64,000 nucleotides of DNA from Fimenecus sp045593555. GTDB taxonomy: Bacteria; Bacillota; Clostridia; Oscillospirales; Acutalibacteraceae. Positions 1 through 7,453 of this stretch are shown here, in pieces. The DNA is taken from contig JAZNWU010000010.1 in NCBI GenBank assembly GCA_045593555.1, positions 1 to 64,000 of the forward strand. Reading direction: 5' to 3'. Below the pieces are notes generated by a model. That model had not been told where the DNA came from, did not search any database, and was given only the letters and a program-made list of their open reading frames with translations. Each line of letters opens with the position of its first letter. The first letter of the stretch is position 1. The position numbers and the translations under genes are program-made.

Positions 1-453
1 GTCATCTGTACAATGATTCTGAATATTTTCATATATTGACATCAGTTCTTTTGAGACCTTTTCGTATTCGGGTAAATTCTTCGTTGTTCTTACTGCCATA
101 AGAAGTTCCATATAACGAACAATAATACGGAAATCTCCCGGAAAATCCTTAACAGCCTGTTGAAATTTCTCAAAGGTCAACGGAGTATCCTTCAAATACA
201 TACTGTCATAAAATTGAAGATATTTATTAATTTCCTCTTCCATTTTCATTTTATCATATCCAAACAAATCATCAATTGACACATTGAAAAAAGAAGCTAT
301 TGCAGGTAACATTGCTATATCAGGATAAGTTTCTCCTCTTTCCCATTTACTGACAGCCTGAAATGTTACCCCTAAAAAATCTGCAAGTGTTTCTTGAGTA
401 AGTTCTTTTTCTTTTCGCAATCTTTTAAGATTTTCACCAAAATAAATTGTCAT
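1..453 (-). CDS. XRE-family transcriptional regulator (3' end outside window)
   Basis: The reading frame is open from an ATG at 453 to the window edge (151 codons). The start is supported by AAAGGTGA six bases upstream. Residues 1-65 form an XRE/Cro helix-turn-helix with the family pattern TQETLADFLGVTFQAVSKWE; the rest is helical and charged, as in TPR-type regulators. By my count 47 of the first 60 residues match the neighbouring regulator at 582-1679, so the two are tandem paralogues. A promoter and a palindrome lie just upstream, which suggests autoregulation (inference). The target genes and the C-terminal end are not visible. Confidence 0.85.
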   Translation of the reverse strand, partial: MTIYFGENLKRLRKEKELTQETLADFLGVTFQAVSKWERGETYPDIAMLPAIASFFNVSIDDLFGYDKMKMEEEINKYLQFYDSMYLKDTPLTFEKFQQAVKDFPGDFRIIVRYMELLMAVRTTKNLPEYEKVSKELMSIYENIQNHCTDD

Positions 454-475
454 AAAATCACCTTTAAGTATTTAT

Positions 476-489
476 TTGTAACGTTACAA
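476..489. promoter_or_regulatory. 14-bp perfect palindrome, candidate operator
   Basis: TTGTAACGTTACAA is a perfect palindrome. It overlaps the predicted transcription start of the promoter at 494-522 and lies 23 bases before the start codon of the XRE regulator. This position suits an autoregulatory operator; the binding protein is inferred. Confidence 0.5.
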
Positions 490-493
490 TATC

Positions 494-522
494 ACAATAG
501 CAAAAATCTTCGTATATTACAA
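494..522 (-). promoter_or_regulatory. Sigma-A-type promoter of the first XRE regulator
   Basis: On the minus strand the -35 is TTGTAA (522-517) and the -10 is TATTGT (499-494), with 17 bases between them. The predicted start near 487 falls inside the palindrome at 476-489. Confidence 0.45.
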
Positions 523-581
523 TAAACACTTTTTTGAACAGAATTCAACTGACGTTTGAATATTTCAACAATTACACTTCT

Positions 582-1679
582 TCATTCTAATGCTTTAATT
601 ATCTCTTTAAATTCAGGTTTTGATTTGAATTCGTCGGATAGCGGATAATGTTCGGTCATTACGATTTTCATAAATTGAGATAAATTAGTTTCACGATATA
701 TTGGTCCAAAATTAAAATGTCTCATTGCTTTTTCTGAAATATCAGAATTTTCATCAAGCTCTTTTGCATATTCAGCTGCTATTTTAAGATATTTTAAAGC
801 ACTTTCGTCATCACCTGTCTGATGGTACAAATGGCCAATATGTCCGTAATTATAAAGCCTGTTAACGCAATTTTTACCATAATTTCCATCATCAAATATC
901 AAATTAATTAATCCTTGAATATGCTTAAAAATCTCAAGTCTCTTTTTGAGTTTATAATTATAGCAATACCCAAATAATGTGTCTTGCAATATAAACAACA
1001 ATTCTTCAAGAGCATTTCTATGTGTTGAATTATAATTTTCTGTATCAAAAGCCAAACTCATCAGCATTAATTCTTTTGTATCATTAATTGAAGGCAGAGT
1101 ACTTACTATTTCTTCTGCGTGATTAAGATACTCTTTATATACACGGTATTTACCTTCTTCGTTTGGAACACATTGATATAATGTCAATAAATGAGAAATC
1201 ATAATTACTTTTGAGCGTATCCTTATATTATCATCTGTACAATGATTCTGTATCTTATCATAAAGAGATGTAATCTCTTTTGAAATATCTTTATATCCAC
1301 CTTGTCCAAAACCTTTAACATCATACAAAAGCTCCATATAACGGATTAAAATGCGAAAATCATTTGGAAACTCTTTAACTGCTTTTTGAAATTTATTATA
1401 TGTCAAAGTTAAATCTTTCAATTTCATTTCATCATAAAGCTTCAAATAATCATTGATTTTTTCTTCTTCACGGGTTTTGTTTACACCAAGCAGATCATCA
1501 ATTGAAACATCAAAAAATCGTGAAATAATAGGAATTGTTGTAATATCGGGATATGTTTCACCACGTTCCCATTTGCTGATTGTCTGAAACGAAACGCCTA
1601 AAAATTCTGCAAGATTTTCTTGAGTAAGTTCCTTTTCTTTGCGTAATCGCTTAAGATTTTCACCAAAAAAGATTGTCAT
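582..1679 (-). CDS. XRE-family regulator with TPR-like C-terminal region
   Basis: I place the start at ATG 1679 rather than an in-frame codon further upstream, because GAGGTGA sits just before it and the protein then begins MTIFFGENLKRLRK exactly like its paralogue at 1-453. The product is 365 residues. Residues 1-65 form the helix-turn-helix (SKWERGETYPD recognition region). Residues about 90-365 are helical with a GHLYHQTGDDESALKYLKIA segment typical of a tetratricopeptide repeat. Such regulators usually sense a peptide or protein through the repeat domain; the ligand here is unknown. The two genes lie head-to-tail, 128 bases apart, each with its own promoter. Confidence 0.85.
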   Translation of the reverse strand: MTIFFGENLKRLRKEKELTQENLAEFLGVSFQTISKWERGETYPDITTIPIISRFFDVSIDDLLGVNKTREEEKINDYLKLYDEMKLKDLTLTYNKFQKAVKEFPNDFRILIRYMELLYDVKGFGQGGYKDISKEITSLYDKIQNHCTDDNIRIRSKVIMISHLLTLYQCVPNEEGKYRVYKEYLNHAEEIVSTLPSINDTKELMLMSLAFDTENYNSTHRNALEELLFILQDTLFGYCYNYKLKKRLEIFKHIQGLINLIFDDGNYGKNCVNRLYNYGHIGHLYHQTGDDESALKYLKIAAEYAKELDENSDISEKAMRHFNFGPIYRETNLSQFMKIVMTEHYPLSDEFKSKPEFKEIIKALE

Positions 1680-1717
1680 TATTATCACCTCAAAATATTT
1701 CTTGTGGCTACAAGACA

Positions 1718-1746
1718 ATAATACCTTGATTTTTCATTATTTACAA
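1718..1746 (-). promoter_or_regulatory. Sigma-A-type promoter of the second XRE regulator
   Basis: -35 TTGTAA (1746-1741), 17-base spacer, -10 TATTAT (1723-1718), reading left toward ATG 1679. Unlike the paralogue's promoter, no clear palindrome overlaps the start site. Confidence 0.45.
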
Positions 1747-1850
1747 TAACATTATAGGTTAATGAAATTCTCTTGTAAAGGGAATTATTCTATCGTTTTA
1801 CGAAGAATATGATATACTTTAATATAAAACAAATTGGAGTTTGTATTTGA

Positions 1851-2052
1851 GGCTTCTCCTTGAGGGTGCGGGTGTCCGGTGGACACCTCTGCGAAGCAGA
1901 AGCACTGTCTGAGCTGACAGGCGAGTAATAAGCTGTCTGCAAAGCAGACTGATGAGGTGTAGGTTGCGTTAGCAACCGTTAATTATTAATGTAAAACAAC
2001 ATTTCCACCTCATCCGTCACCTGCGGTGACACCTTCCCCTCAAGGGGAAGGC
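1851..2052. repeat. Hairpin-rich intergenic repeat, MITE-like
   Basis: The gene-free stretch 1680-2109 holds the second regulator's promoter and this element of about 202 bp. Its ends form an imperfect inverted repeat: GGCTTCTCCTTGAGGG on the left, and the reverse complement GCCTTCCCCTTGAGGG on the right. Between them is a string of short hairpins, for example GTGTCCGGTGGACAC, GTCTGCAAAGCAGAC, GGTTGCGTTAGCAACC and GTCACCTGCGGTGAC. Base composition is richer in G+C than the flanks. I recall similar CCTTCCCCTCAAGGGGAAGG modules between genes in gut Clostridia. It carries no transposase. ORFs read through it are not genes. Confidence 0.7.
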
Positions 2053-2109
2053 AATTCCCCGACAAATAATAATTTGTTCATTTCAGGTAAATATATAATG
2101 AGGTGGATT

Positions 2110-2460
2110 ATGACTATTGTTAAAAAATTTTTATCAGGATTTGTTATCGGTATGATAAACATTCTTTTAGGTGCAGGCGGAGGAATGTTGACTGTTCCTT
2201 TATATAAAAAAATGAATATGAGTCAGAAACAAGCACAAACCAACGCAGTTGCAACAATTTTACCGATTACAATTGTCAGTGCAGTTATTTATCTAATGAA
2301 TGGTGATGTTAAGCTTTCTGATTCATATATATATCTTATTCCTGGACTTATCGGAAGTGTTATTGGTACATTTCTTATAAAAAAGATTTCAAATAAAATT
2401 TTAAATATTATTTTTTCACTTTTTATGATTTGGGCAGGATTGAGGTTGCTATTTAAATGA
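2110..2460 (+). CDS. TauE/SafE-family permease, first half-size subunit
   Basis: 116 residues starting at ATG 2110, preceded by GAGGTGG. The longer in-frame ORF begins inside the repeat element, so I reject that start. The sequence has a glycine-rich first helix (NILLGAGGGMLTVPLY) and three to four membrane segments, which is half a TauE/SafE anion exporter. The next gene overlaps by ATGA and encodes the other half, with its own FGGGGV motif. The two probably pair into one full transporter. Family members export sulfite, sulfoacetate or related anions; the substrate here is unknown. Confidence 0.8.
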   Translation: MTIVKKFLSGFVIGMINILLGAGGGMLTVPLYKKMNMSQKQAQTNAVATILPITIVSAVIYLMNGDVKLSDSYIYLIPGLIGSVIGTFLIKKISNKILNIIFSLFMIWAGLRLLFK

Positions 2461-2831
2461 ACAGTATAATTTCAATTATTGCAGGATTTTTGTCAGGGCT
2501 TATCGGTGCTATGGGTTTTGGCGGTGGAGGAGTTTTAATAATATATCTTGTTGTATTTGCAAACACTCCGCAAATTGTTGCACAAGGTATAAACCTTATA
2601 TTTTTCATCCCCTGTGCCATAACAGCAACAATTATTTACCTGATAAAAAAAAAAATTAGAATAAAAATGATTTTACCTGTTATTGCAGGTGGCATAACGG
2701 GTTCAATTTTTACAAGTTATTTTCTTAACTTCATAAAATCGGAATGGCTTTCAAAAGCTTTTGCTGTCTTTCTGATTATTATGGGTTTATCTTCAATTAT
2801 AAAGGTAAAAAATTATAAGAAATCAATGTAG
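2457..2831 (+). CDS. TauE/SafE-family permease, second half-size subunit
   Basis: 124 residues with four predicted membrane helices and the family's repeated glycine motif (GAMGFGGGGVLIIYLVVF). The start codon overlaps the preceding stop (ATGA), so translation is coupled. Each half resembles one of the two internal repeats of a normal TauE/SafE protein of about 250 residues. This is therefore either an ancestral split form or a later fission, not a frameshift: the two halves are in different frames but each has intact start and stop signals. A rho-independent terminator follows. Confidence 0.8.
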   Translation: MNSIISIIAGFLSGLIGAMGFGGGGVLIIYLVVFANTPQIVAQGINLIFFIPCAITATIIYLIKKKIRIKMILPVIAGGITGSIFTSYFLNFIKSEWLSKAFAVFLIIMGLSSIIKVKNYKKSM

Positions 2832-2841
2832 ATTTCTCGAC

Positions 2842-2875
2842 AAAAAAAGGCAAAAATAGATGCCTTTTTTCGTTA
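2842..2875 (+). terminator. Rho-independent terminator after the split permease
   Basis: Stem AAAAAGGCA / TGCCTTTTTT with an eight-base loop, running into a T-tract. Confidence 0.7.
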
Positions 2876-2909
2876 TTCCTACAAAAATTTTTTTATTATT
2901 TCTTTTCTA

Positions 2910-2938
2910 TTGATAATACTAAATTTATAATGTATAAT
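2910..2938 (+). promoter_or_regulatory. Promoter of the oxaloacetate decarboxylase operon
   Basis: -35 TTGATA (2910-2915), 17-base spacer, perfect -10 TATAAT (2933-2938), about 70 bases before the first gene. Confidence 0.65.
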
Positions 2939-3010
2939 TATCACAATACATTAAATTGGGAAATTTTGTATTTTATGTATTAATTACTTGTGTTTGGAGG
3001 CAAATAAACT

Positions 3011-4393
3011 ATGAAAGTACAGTTTACAGAAACCGTATTGAGAGATGCCAACCAGTCACTTATTGCTACAAGAATGCCGTTTGCTGATTTTGAACCGGCT
3101 CTTGAAAACCTCAATAAGGCTGGCTTCTATTCTCTTGAATGCTGGGGCGGTGCTACATTTGACTCATGTCTTCGTTATCTTAATGAAGACCCATGGGAAA
3201 GACTTCGTAACATCAAAGCTAAGTGTCCTGATACAAAGCTTCAGATGCTTCTTCGTGGTCAAAACCTATTAGGTTATAAGCACTACCCTGATGATGTTGT
3301 AAGAATGTTTATTAAAAAAAGTATTGAAAACGGTATTGATGTTATCAGAATTTTCGATGCACTTAACGACGTTCGTAACATTCAGGTAGCAGTTGACGAA
3401 ACAATTAAGAACAATGCAATCGCATCAGGTGCTATTTCTTATACAACAAGTCCTGTTCATACACTTAAAAACTATGTGGCTCTTTGTAAAGAAATGAAAG
3501 AAATGGGTTGTTCTACAATCTGTATTAAGGATATGGCAGGTGTTATGACTCCTGTTGAAGCAAAAGACCTTGTTGGTGCAATTAAGGATGCAATGCCTGA
3601 AATGCCTGTTATTCTTCATACTCATTGTACAACAGGTATGGCTTATATGACCATCCTTAAGGCAGTTGAAGCAGGTTGCGATATTATTGACACAGCAACA
3701 TCTTGCTTCTCAGGTGGTACTGCACAGCCAGCAACTGAAACATTATATGATGCTCTTACAGGTCTTGGTTATGAAACAGGTCTTAACAGAGATACATTAA
3801 AGGCAGTTAACGACCACTTCAAGCCACTTCGTGACCAGTATCTTGCATCAGGACTCTTAAAGCCAAAAGCTCTTGTTACTGATACAGATGCTTTGACTTA
3901 TAAAGTTCCAGGCGGAATGCTTTCTAATATGATGGCAAACCTTGAAGATATGAATGCTCTTGACAGAATGGAAGAAGCTCTTTTAGAAATTCCTCAGGTT
4001 CGTAAGGATATGGGTTATCCTCCACTTGTAACTCCTCTTAGTCAGATGGTTGGTAATCAGGCAGTTACAAATGTTCTTGTTGGTGAAAGATATAAGAACA
4101 TTTCAAAAGAAATCAAGGCATACATCAAGGGTGAATACGGTAAGGCACCCGGCGAAATCGACGCTGACCTTCAGAAGAAGGTGCTTGGTAACGATGAACC
4201 TGTTAAATGTCGTTTTGCTGATACTCTTGAACCAATGTTTGAAGAAACAAAGGCTCAGCTTGGTGATGTAGCTAAGTGTGACGAAGATGTTCTTTCATAC
4301 ATCGCATTCCCTCAGCAGGCTGAAAAGTTCTTTGAAGCAAGAGCTGAAAAGGAAAAGAACACATTTAAATATTCAATCAAAAGAGTTGATTAA
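3011..4393 (+). CDS. oadA: Oxaloacetate decarboxylase alpha subunit (carboxyltransferase)
   Basis: 460 residues. It transfers the carboxyl group of oxaloacetate to biotin, giving pyruvate. Residues 5-265 form the HMGL-like TIM barrel, with the metal/substrate motif TVLRDANQSLIATRM near the N-terminus and the HTHCTTGMA metal-binding histidines near residue 203. The rest is the PYC_OADA conserved region. The protein ends before any biotinyl domain; that domain is a separate gene two positions downstream. The family motif is usually RDAHQS, and here the histidine is asparagine. The start is set by TTTGGAGG eleven bases upstream. It is the first gene of a four-gene operon with the gamma, carrier and beta subunits. 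Confidence 0.92.
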   Translation: MKVQFTETVLRDANQSLIATRMPFADFEPALENLNKAGFYSLECWGGATFDSCLRYLNEDPWERLRNIKAKCPDTKLQMLLRGQNLLGYKHYPDDVVRMFIKKSIENGIDVIRIFDALNDVRNIQVAVDETIKNNAIASGAISYTTSPVHTLKNYVALCKEMKEMGCSTICIKDMAGVMTPVEAKDLVGAIKDAMPEMPVILHTHCTTGMAYMTILKAVEAGCDIIDTATSCFSGGTAQPATETLYDALTGLGYETGLNRDTLKAVNDHFKPLRDQYLASGLLKPKALVTDTDALTYKVPGGMLSNMMANLEDMNALDRMEEALLEIPQVRKDMGYPPLVTPLSQMVGNQAVTNVLVGERYKNISKEIKAYIKGEYGKAPGEIDADLQKKVLGNDEPVKCRFADTLEPMFEETKAQLGDVAKCDEDVLSYIAFPQQAEKFFEARAEKEKNTFKYSIKRVD

Positions 4394-4405
4394 GGAGGAC
4401 ATAAA

Positions 4406-5011
4406 ATGACATTACCAGAAATTCTTAGTGTTTCTGCTACAGGTTTTATTGTCGTTTTAATTGTTCTTATTCTTCTTGCAGTTATTATTGTAATGCTTTC
4501 AAAGGTTATACAAGCCGTTGAAGGTGGAGTAAAAAAGGATTCTTCTAATGAACCGAAAGAAGAGAAAAAAGAAGTTGTAGTAAACAACCCTGTTGTTTCC
4601 CCTACTCCTGTTTCGGCTCCTGTCGTTACTCCTGAACCTGTTCAATATTCAAATAGTGTAATGCTTTATAAGACAGATTATAAAACTGCAGCATCTATTA
4701 TGGCTATTGTAAGTCATGAAAGTGGTATCCCACTTGAAAGACTTGATTTTAGTTCAATTAAACTTGATGACTCTCTTGAACTTTATAAAACAGACTTTAA
4801 AACAGCAGCATCTATTATGGCTATTATAAGTCACCAAACAGGAATTCCACTTGAACGACTTGTATTCAAGTCAATCAAGCTTTGCGATATGCCTGAACTT
4901 TATAAAACTGATGAAGAAACAGCAGTTAAAGTTATGGCTCTTACAAGTAAGGAATCAGGAATTCCACTTGAAAAACTTGTTTTTAAATCAATCAAACTTA
5001 TTGAGAAATAA
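4406..5011 (+). CDS. Decarboxylase gamma subunit (OadG-like) with triplicated C-terminal module
   Basis: 201 residues, clearly longer than usual OadG proteins (about 80-130). Residues 11-33 are a single membrane helix and 40-82 a charged then Pro/Val-rich linker. Three tandem repeats of exactly 39 residues follow (about 87-125, 126-164, 165-200), each starting LYKTD and ending GIPLE(R/K)L-x-F-x-SIKL. Each repeat resembles the short helix-strand tail seen once in some gamma subunits (my reading). OadG anchors the alpha subunit to the membrane beta subunit and binds Zn2+ in characterised enzymes. Start supported by AAGGAGGA. Location in the operon makes the assignment firm; the role of the triplication is unknown. 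Confidence 0.8.
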   Translation: MTLPEILSVSATGFIVVLIVLILLAVIIVMLSKVIQAVEGGVKKDSSNEPKEEKKEVVVNNPVVSPTPVSAPVVTPEPVQYSNSVMLYKTDYKTAASIMAIVSHESGIPLERLDFSSIKLDDSLELYKTDFKTAASIMAIISHQTGIPLERLVFKSIKLCDMPELYKTDEETAVKVMALTSKESGIPLEKLVFKSIKLIEK

Positions 5012-5025
5012 AGGAGAATATTAAA

Positions 5026-5460
5026 ATGAAATACGTAGTTACATTAAACGGAAATGATTATGAAGTAGAAGTAAATGAACTCAATGAAGCAGTTGTTACT
5101 GCAGTTGTTCCATCAGCAGCTCCAGTAGTTGTTGCAGCTCCTGTTGCTCAGGTAGCAGCACCCGTTGCAGCTGCTCCTGCTGCTCCGGTTGTTGAAGCAG
5201 CTCCTACAGCCCCTGCTGCAGCACCAGCACCTGTTGCTGTTGGTGACGGTACAAAAGTTACTGCTCCAATGCCAGGTACAGTTCTTTCAGTTAACGCATC
5301 AGTTGGTCAGTCAGTAAATGAAGGCGATGTACTTTTCATTCTTGAAGCTATGAAGATGGAAAATGAAATTGTTGCTCCATGTGCAGGTACAGTTAAGCAG
5401 GTTATTGCTACTAAGGGTGCATCTGTTGCTACTGACGAAGTTCTTGCTGTTCTCGGTTAA
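5026..5460 (+). CDS. Biotin carboxyl carrier subunit of the decarboxylase
   Basis: 144 residues. Residues 1-25 are a short N-terminal segment (MKYVVTLNGNDYEVEVNE), 26-74 an Ala/Pro/Val-rich flexible linker, and 75-144 the biotinyl domain. The biotinylation motif EAMKMEN is centred on the lysine at about residue 109. The linker lets biotin swing between the carboxyltransferase and the membrane beta subunit. AAAGGAG precedes the start; the gene lies 14 bases after the gamma gene and 16 before the beta gene. Confidence 0.93.
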   Translation: MKYVVTLNGNDYEVEVNELNEAVVTAVVPSAAPVVVAAPVAQVAAPVAAAPAAPVVEAAPTAPAAAPAPVAVGDGTKVTAPMPGTVLSVNASVGQSVNEGDVLFILEAMKMENEIVAPCAGTVKQVIATKGASVATDEVLAVLG

Positions 5461-5476
5461 TCTGAGGTGAGAACTC

Positions 5477-6661
5477 ATGCAAATTATCGACGCTCTTATA
5501 GAGCTTTTCAATCAATCTAATTTTGTTAACCTTCCATGGCAGAACTGGATTATGATTGGTGTTTCTTTCGTATTGCTTTATCTTGCAATTGTAAAGAAAT
5601 TTGAACCATTGCTTTTAATCCCTATTGCTTTTGGTATGCTTTTAGTTAACATTTACCCTGAGATTATGGCTGACCCTACTAATATGTCTTTCATCGGTGA
5701 TAATAACCCGTATGCAGACCCAAATGCACATTGGTATGATTCGGGTGTTTTAAGACTTATTTATGCAGGTGTTAAATCAAGTATTTTCCCTTGCCTTATC
5801 TTTATGGGTGTTGGTGCAATGACTGACTTTGGTCCTCTCCTTGCAAACCCATCAAGTCTTTTACTTGGTGCAGCTGCACAGTTAGGTATTTATGTTGCAT
5901 TTACTGTTGCAATGCTTTCAGGTGAATTCACTCCTCAGGAAGCTGCTTCAATTGCTATTATCGGTGGTGCAGACGGTCCAACAGCAATCTTCCTTACAGG
6001 TAAGCTTGCTCCACATATGTTGGGTTCAATCGCAGTTGCAGCATATTCATATATGGCTTTGATTCCACTTATTCAGCCACCAATTATGAAGTTGCTTACA
6101 ACTAAAAAAGAACGCGAAATCAAGATGAATCAGCTTCGTACAGTTAGTAAAGCTGAAAAGATTATTTTCCCAATTGTTGTTACAGTTATCTGTGTTCTTA
6201 TCCTTCCTTCTGTTGCTCCACTCCTTGGTTTCCTTATGCTTGGTAACCTTTTCAAAGAAAGTGGACTTACAGACAGACTTTCAGACACAGCACAGAACTC
6301 ACTCTGTAATATTGTTACGATCTTGCTCGGTACAACTGTTGGTGCTACTGCGGAAGGTTCAGCATTCCTTAACAAGAAAACTCTTCTTGTTATCTGCATA
6401 GGCTTACTTGCATTTGCATTCTCAACAGCTGGTGGTGTTATTTTTGCAAAAATTATGAACATTGTTACAGGTGGTAAAGTAAATCCACTTATTGGTTCAG
6501 CAGGTGTTTCTGCAGTTCCAATGGCTGCTCGAGTTTCACAGGCAGAAGGAAGAAAATACAATCCTTCAAACTTCCTTTTAATGCATGCTATGGGTCCTAA
6601 TGTTGCAGGTGTTATCGGTTCAGCTGTTGCAGCAGGTTTCTTACTTTCACAATTCGGTTAA
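5477..6661 (+). CDS. oadB: Na+-transporting carboxybiotin decarboxylase beta subunit
   Basis: 394 residues, polytopic. It decarboxylates carboxybiotin and couples this to Na+ export. Family signatures are intact: IIGGADGPTAIFLTGKLAP near residue 160 (with the essential Asp in ADGPT), GTTVGATAEGSAFL near 290, and a C-terminal GPNVAGVIGSAVAAG. The same family serves oxaloacetate, methylmalonyl-CoA and glutaconyl-CoA decarboxylases. The PycB/OadA-type alpha subunit in this operon points to oxaloacetate. GAGGTGAG precedes the start. A strong bidirectional terminator closes the operon. Confidence 0.92.
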   Translation: MQIIDALIELFNQSNFVNLPWQNWIMIGVSFVLLYLAIVKKFEPLLLIPIAFGMLLVNIYPEIMADPTNMSFIGDNNPYADPNAHWYDSGVLRLIYAGVKSSIFPCLIFMGVGAMTDFGPLLANPSSLLLGAAAQLGIYVAFTVAMLSGEFTPQEAASIAIIGGADGPTAIFLTGKLAPHMLGSIAVAAYSYMALIPLIQPPIMKLLTTKKEREIKMNQLRTVSKAEKIIFPIVVTVICVLILPSVAPLLGFLMLGNLFKESGLTDRLSDTAQNSLCNIVTILLGTTVGATAEGSAFLNKKTLLVICIGLLAFAFSTAGGVIFAKIMNIVTGGKVNPLIGSAGVSAVPMAARVSQAEGRKYNPSNFLLMHAMGPNVAGVIGSAVAAGFLLSQFG

Positions 6662-6684
6662 TTCCAAACACAAACACATATATA

Positions 6685-6720
6685 AATGCCGTAGTCATAT
6701 TTGACCACGGCATTATTTTT
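6685..6720. terminator. Bidirectional terminator between the decarboxylase operon and sfsA
   Basis: Stem AATGCCGTAGTC / GACCACGGCATT followed by a T-rich tract on the plus strand. The convergent gene sfsA ends at 6719, so the hairpin may serve both strands. Confidence 0.75.
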
Positions 6721-7393
6721 ATAATTTTATTAATATTGGTTTTCGGATTTCAATTGAATCAGGTGTTACTGCACAGTTAAAAGCTAAAGGAACAACTCCG
6801 TTTTCTTTGGCTTTTTTAAATTCATTCGCAAATTCAGGATGAGTCTTACTGTTCGGTTCAAAGTATTTTACGTCAGACATCTGAACAACAAACAAAACAT
6901 AGGCTCTATACCCTTCTGTAACGGCTTTTTGCAATTCTTTGAGATGTTTTACTCCTCGTTCTGTAGGAGCATCAGGAAAACTCACTACGCCGTCATTTTC
7001 AAGTGTTACACCTTTAACTTCAATGAATATTTTATCAGTATCTGTTTCAACATAAATATCAAACCTTGAATTACCATATTTATATTCAGGTTTTATGAAT
7101 TTAATATTATCAAATAGATTTGGAATAAACTCAAGTGCAACATAGTTTACAATCTGACTATCCATATTGATGAGCCTGTCACCTTTTTGAACTGCTATCA
7201 AATCATATTTTGTCTTACGATTCGGATTATCAGATTTCTGCAGATAAACAGTTGAGCCTTTAACTAATAACTCTTTACATCTACCTGTATTTTTCACGTG
7301 ACACACTTCTATATTATTATCTATTAAAACATTTGCAATGAATCTGTTTGGTCTATCGATAAATTCACCTTTAATTATATTATTGTATTTCAT
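6719..7393 (-). CDS. sfsA: SfsA family DNA/RNA nuclease (sugar fermentation stimulation protein)
   Basis: 224 residues, the normal length for the family. The N-terminal OB-like part carries HVKNTGRCKELL, the SfsA signature. The C-terminal half contains the nuclease-like core SRFDIYVETDTDKIFIEVKG, a PD-(D/E)XK-type arrangement, plus FPDAPTERGVKHLKEL. E. coli SfsA was described from maltose metabolism and later shown to bind and cut nucleic acid; its cellular role remains unclear. GGTGA lies before ATG 7393. Confidence 0.9.
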   Translation of the reverse strand: MKYNNIIKGEFIDRPNRFIANVLIDNNIEVCHVKNTGRCKELLVKGSTVYLQKSDNPNRKTKYDLIAVQKGDRLINMDSQIVNYVALEFIPNLFDNIKFIKPEYKYGNSRFDIYVETDTDKIFIEVKGVTLENDGVVSFPDAPTERGVKHLKELQKAVTEGYRAYVLFVVQMSDVKYFEPNSKTHPEFANEFKKAKENGVVPLAFNCAVTPDSIEIRKPILIKL

Positions 7394-7400
7394 AATTCAC

Positions 7401-7432
7401 CAAAAAAATAACGGCGATAGTTTCCTACCGCC
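7401..7432 (-). terminator. Terminator of the GPH transporter gene
   Basis: Read on the minus strand, ACGGCGGTAG / CTATCGCCGT closes a GAAA loop and is followed by TATTTTTTT. It separates the transporter from sfsA. Confidence 0.8.
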
Positions 7433-7453
7433 GTCCAAATATTTAATTTAATT

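Noticed and set aside
1790..1975. 61-residue ORF inside the hairpin-rich repeat
   Set aside because: It lies entirely in the palindromic element, has no ribosome site and its composition follows the repeat, not coding sequence.
2026..2109. Longer N-terminus of the first TauE/SafE subunit
   Set aside because: It reads from the repeat element; a good ribosome site precedes ATG 2110.
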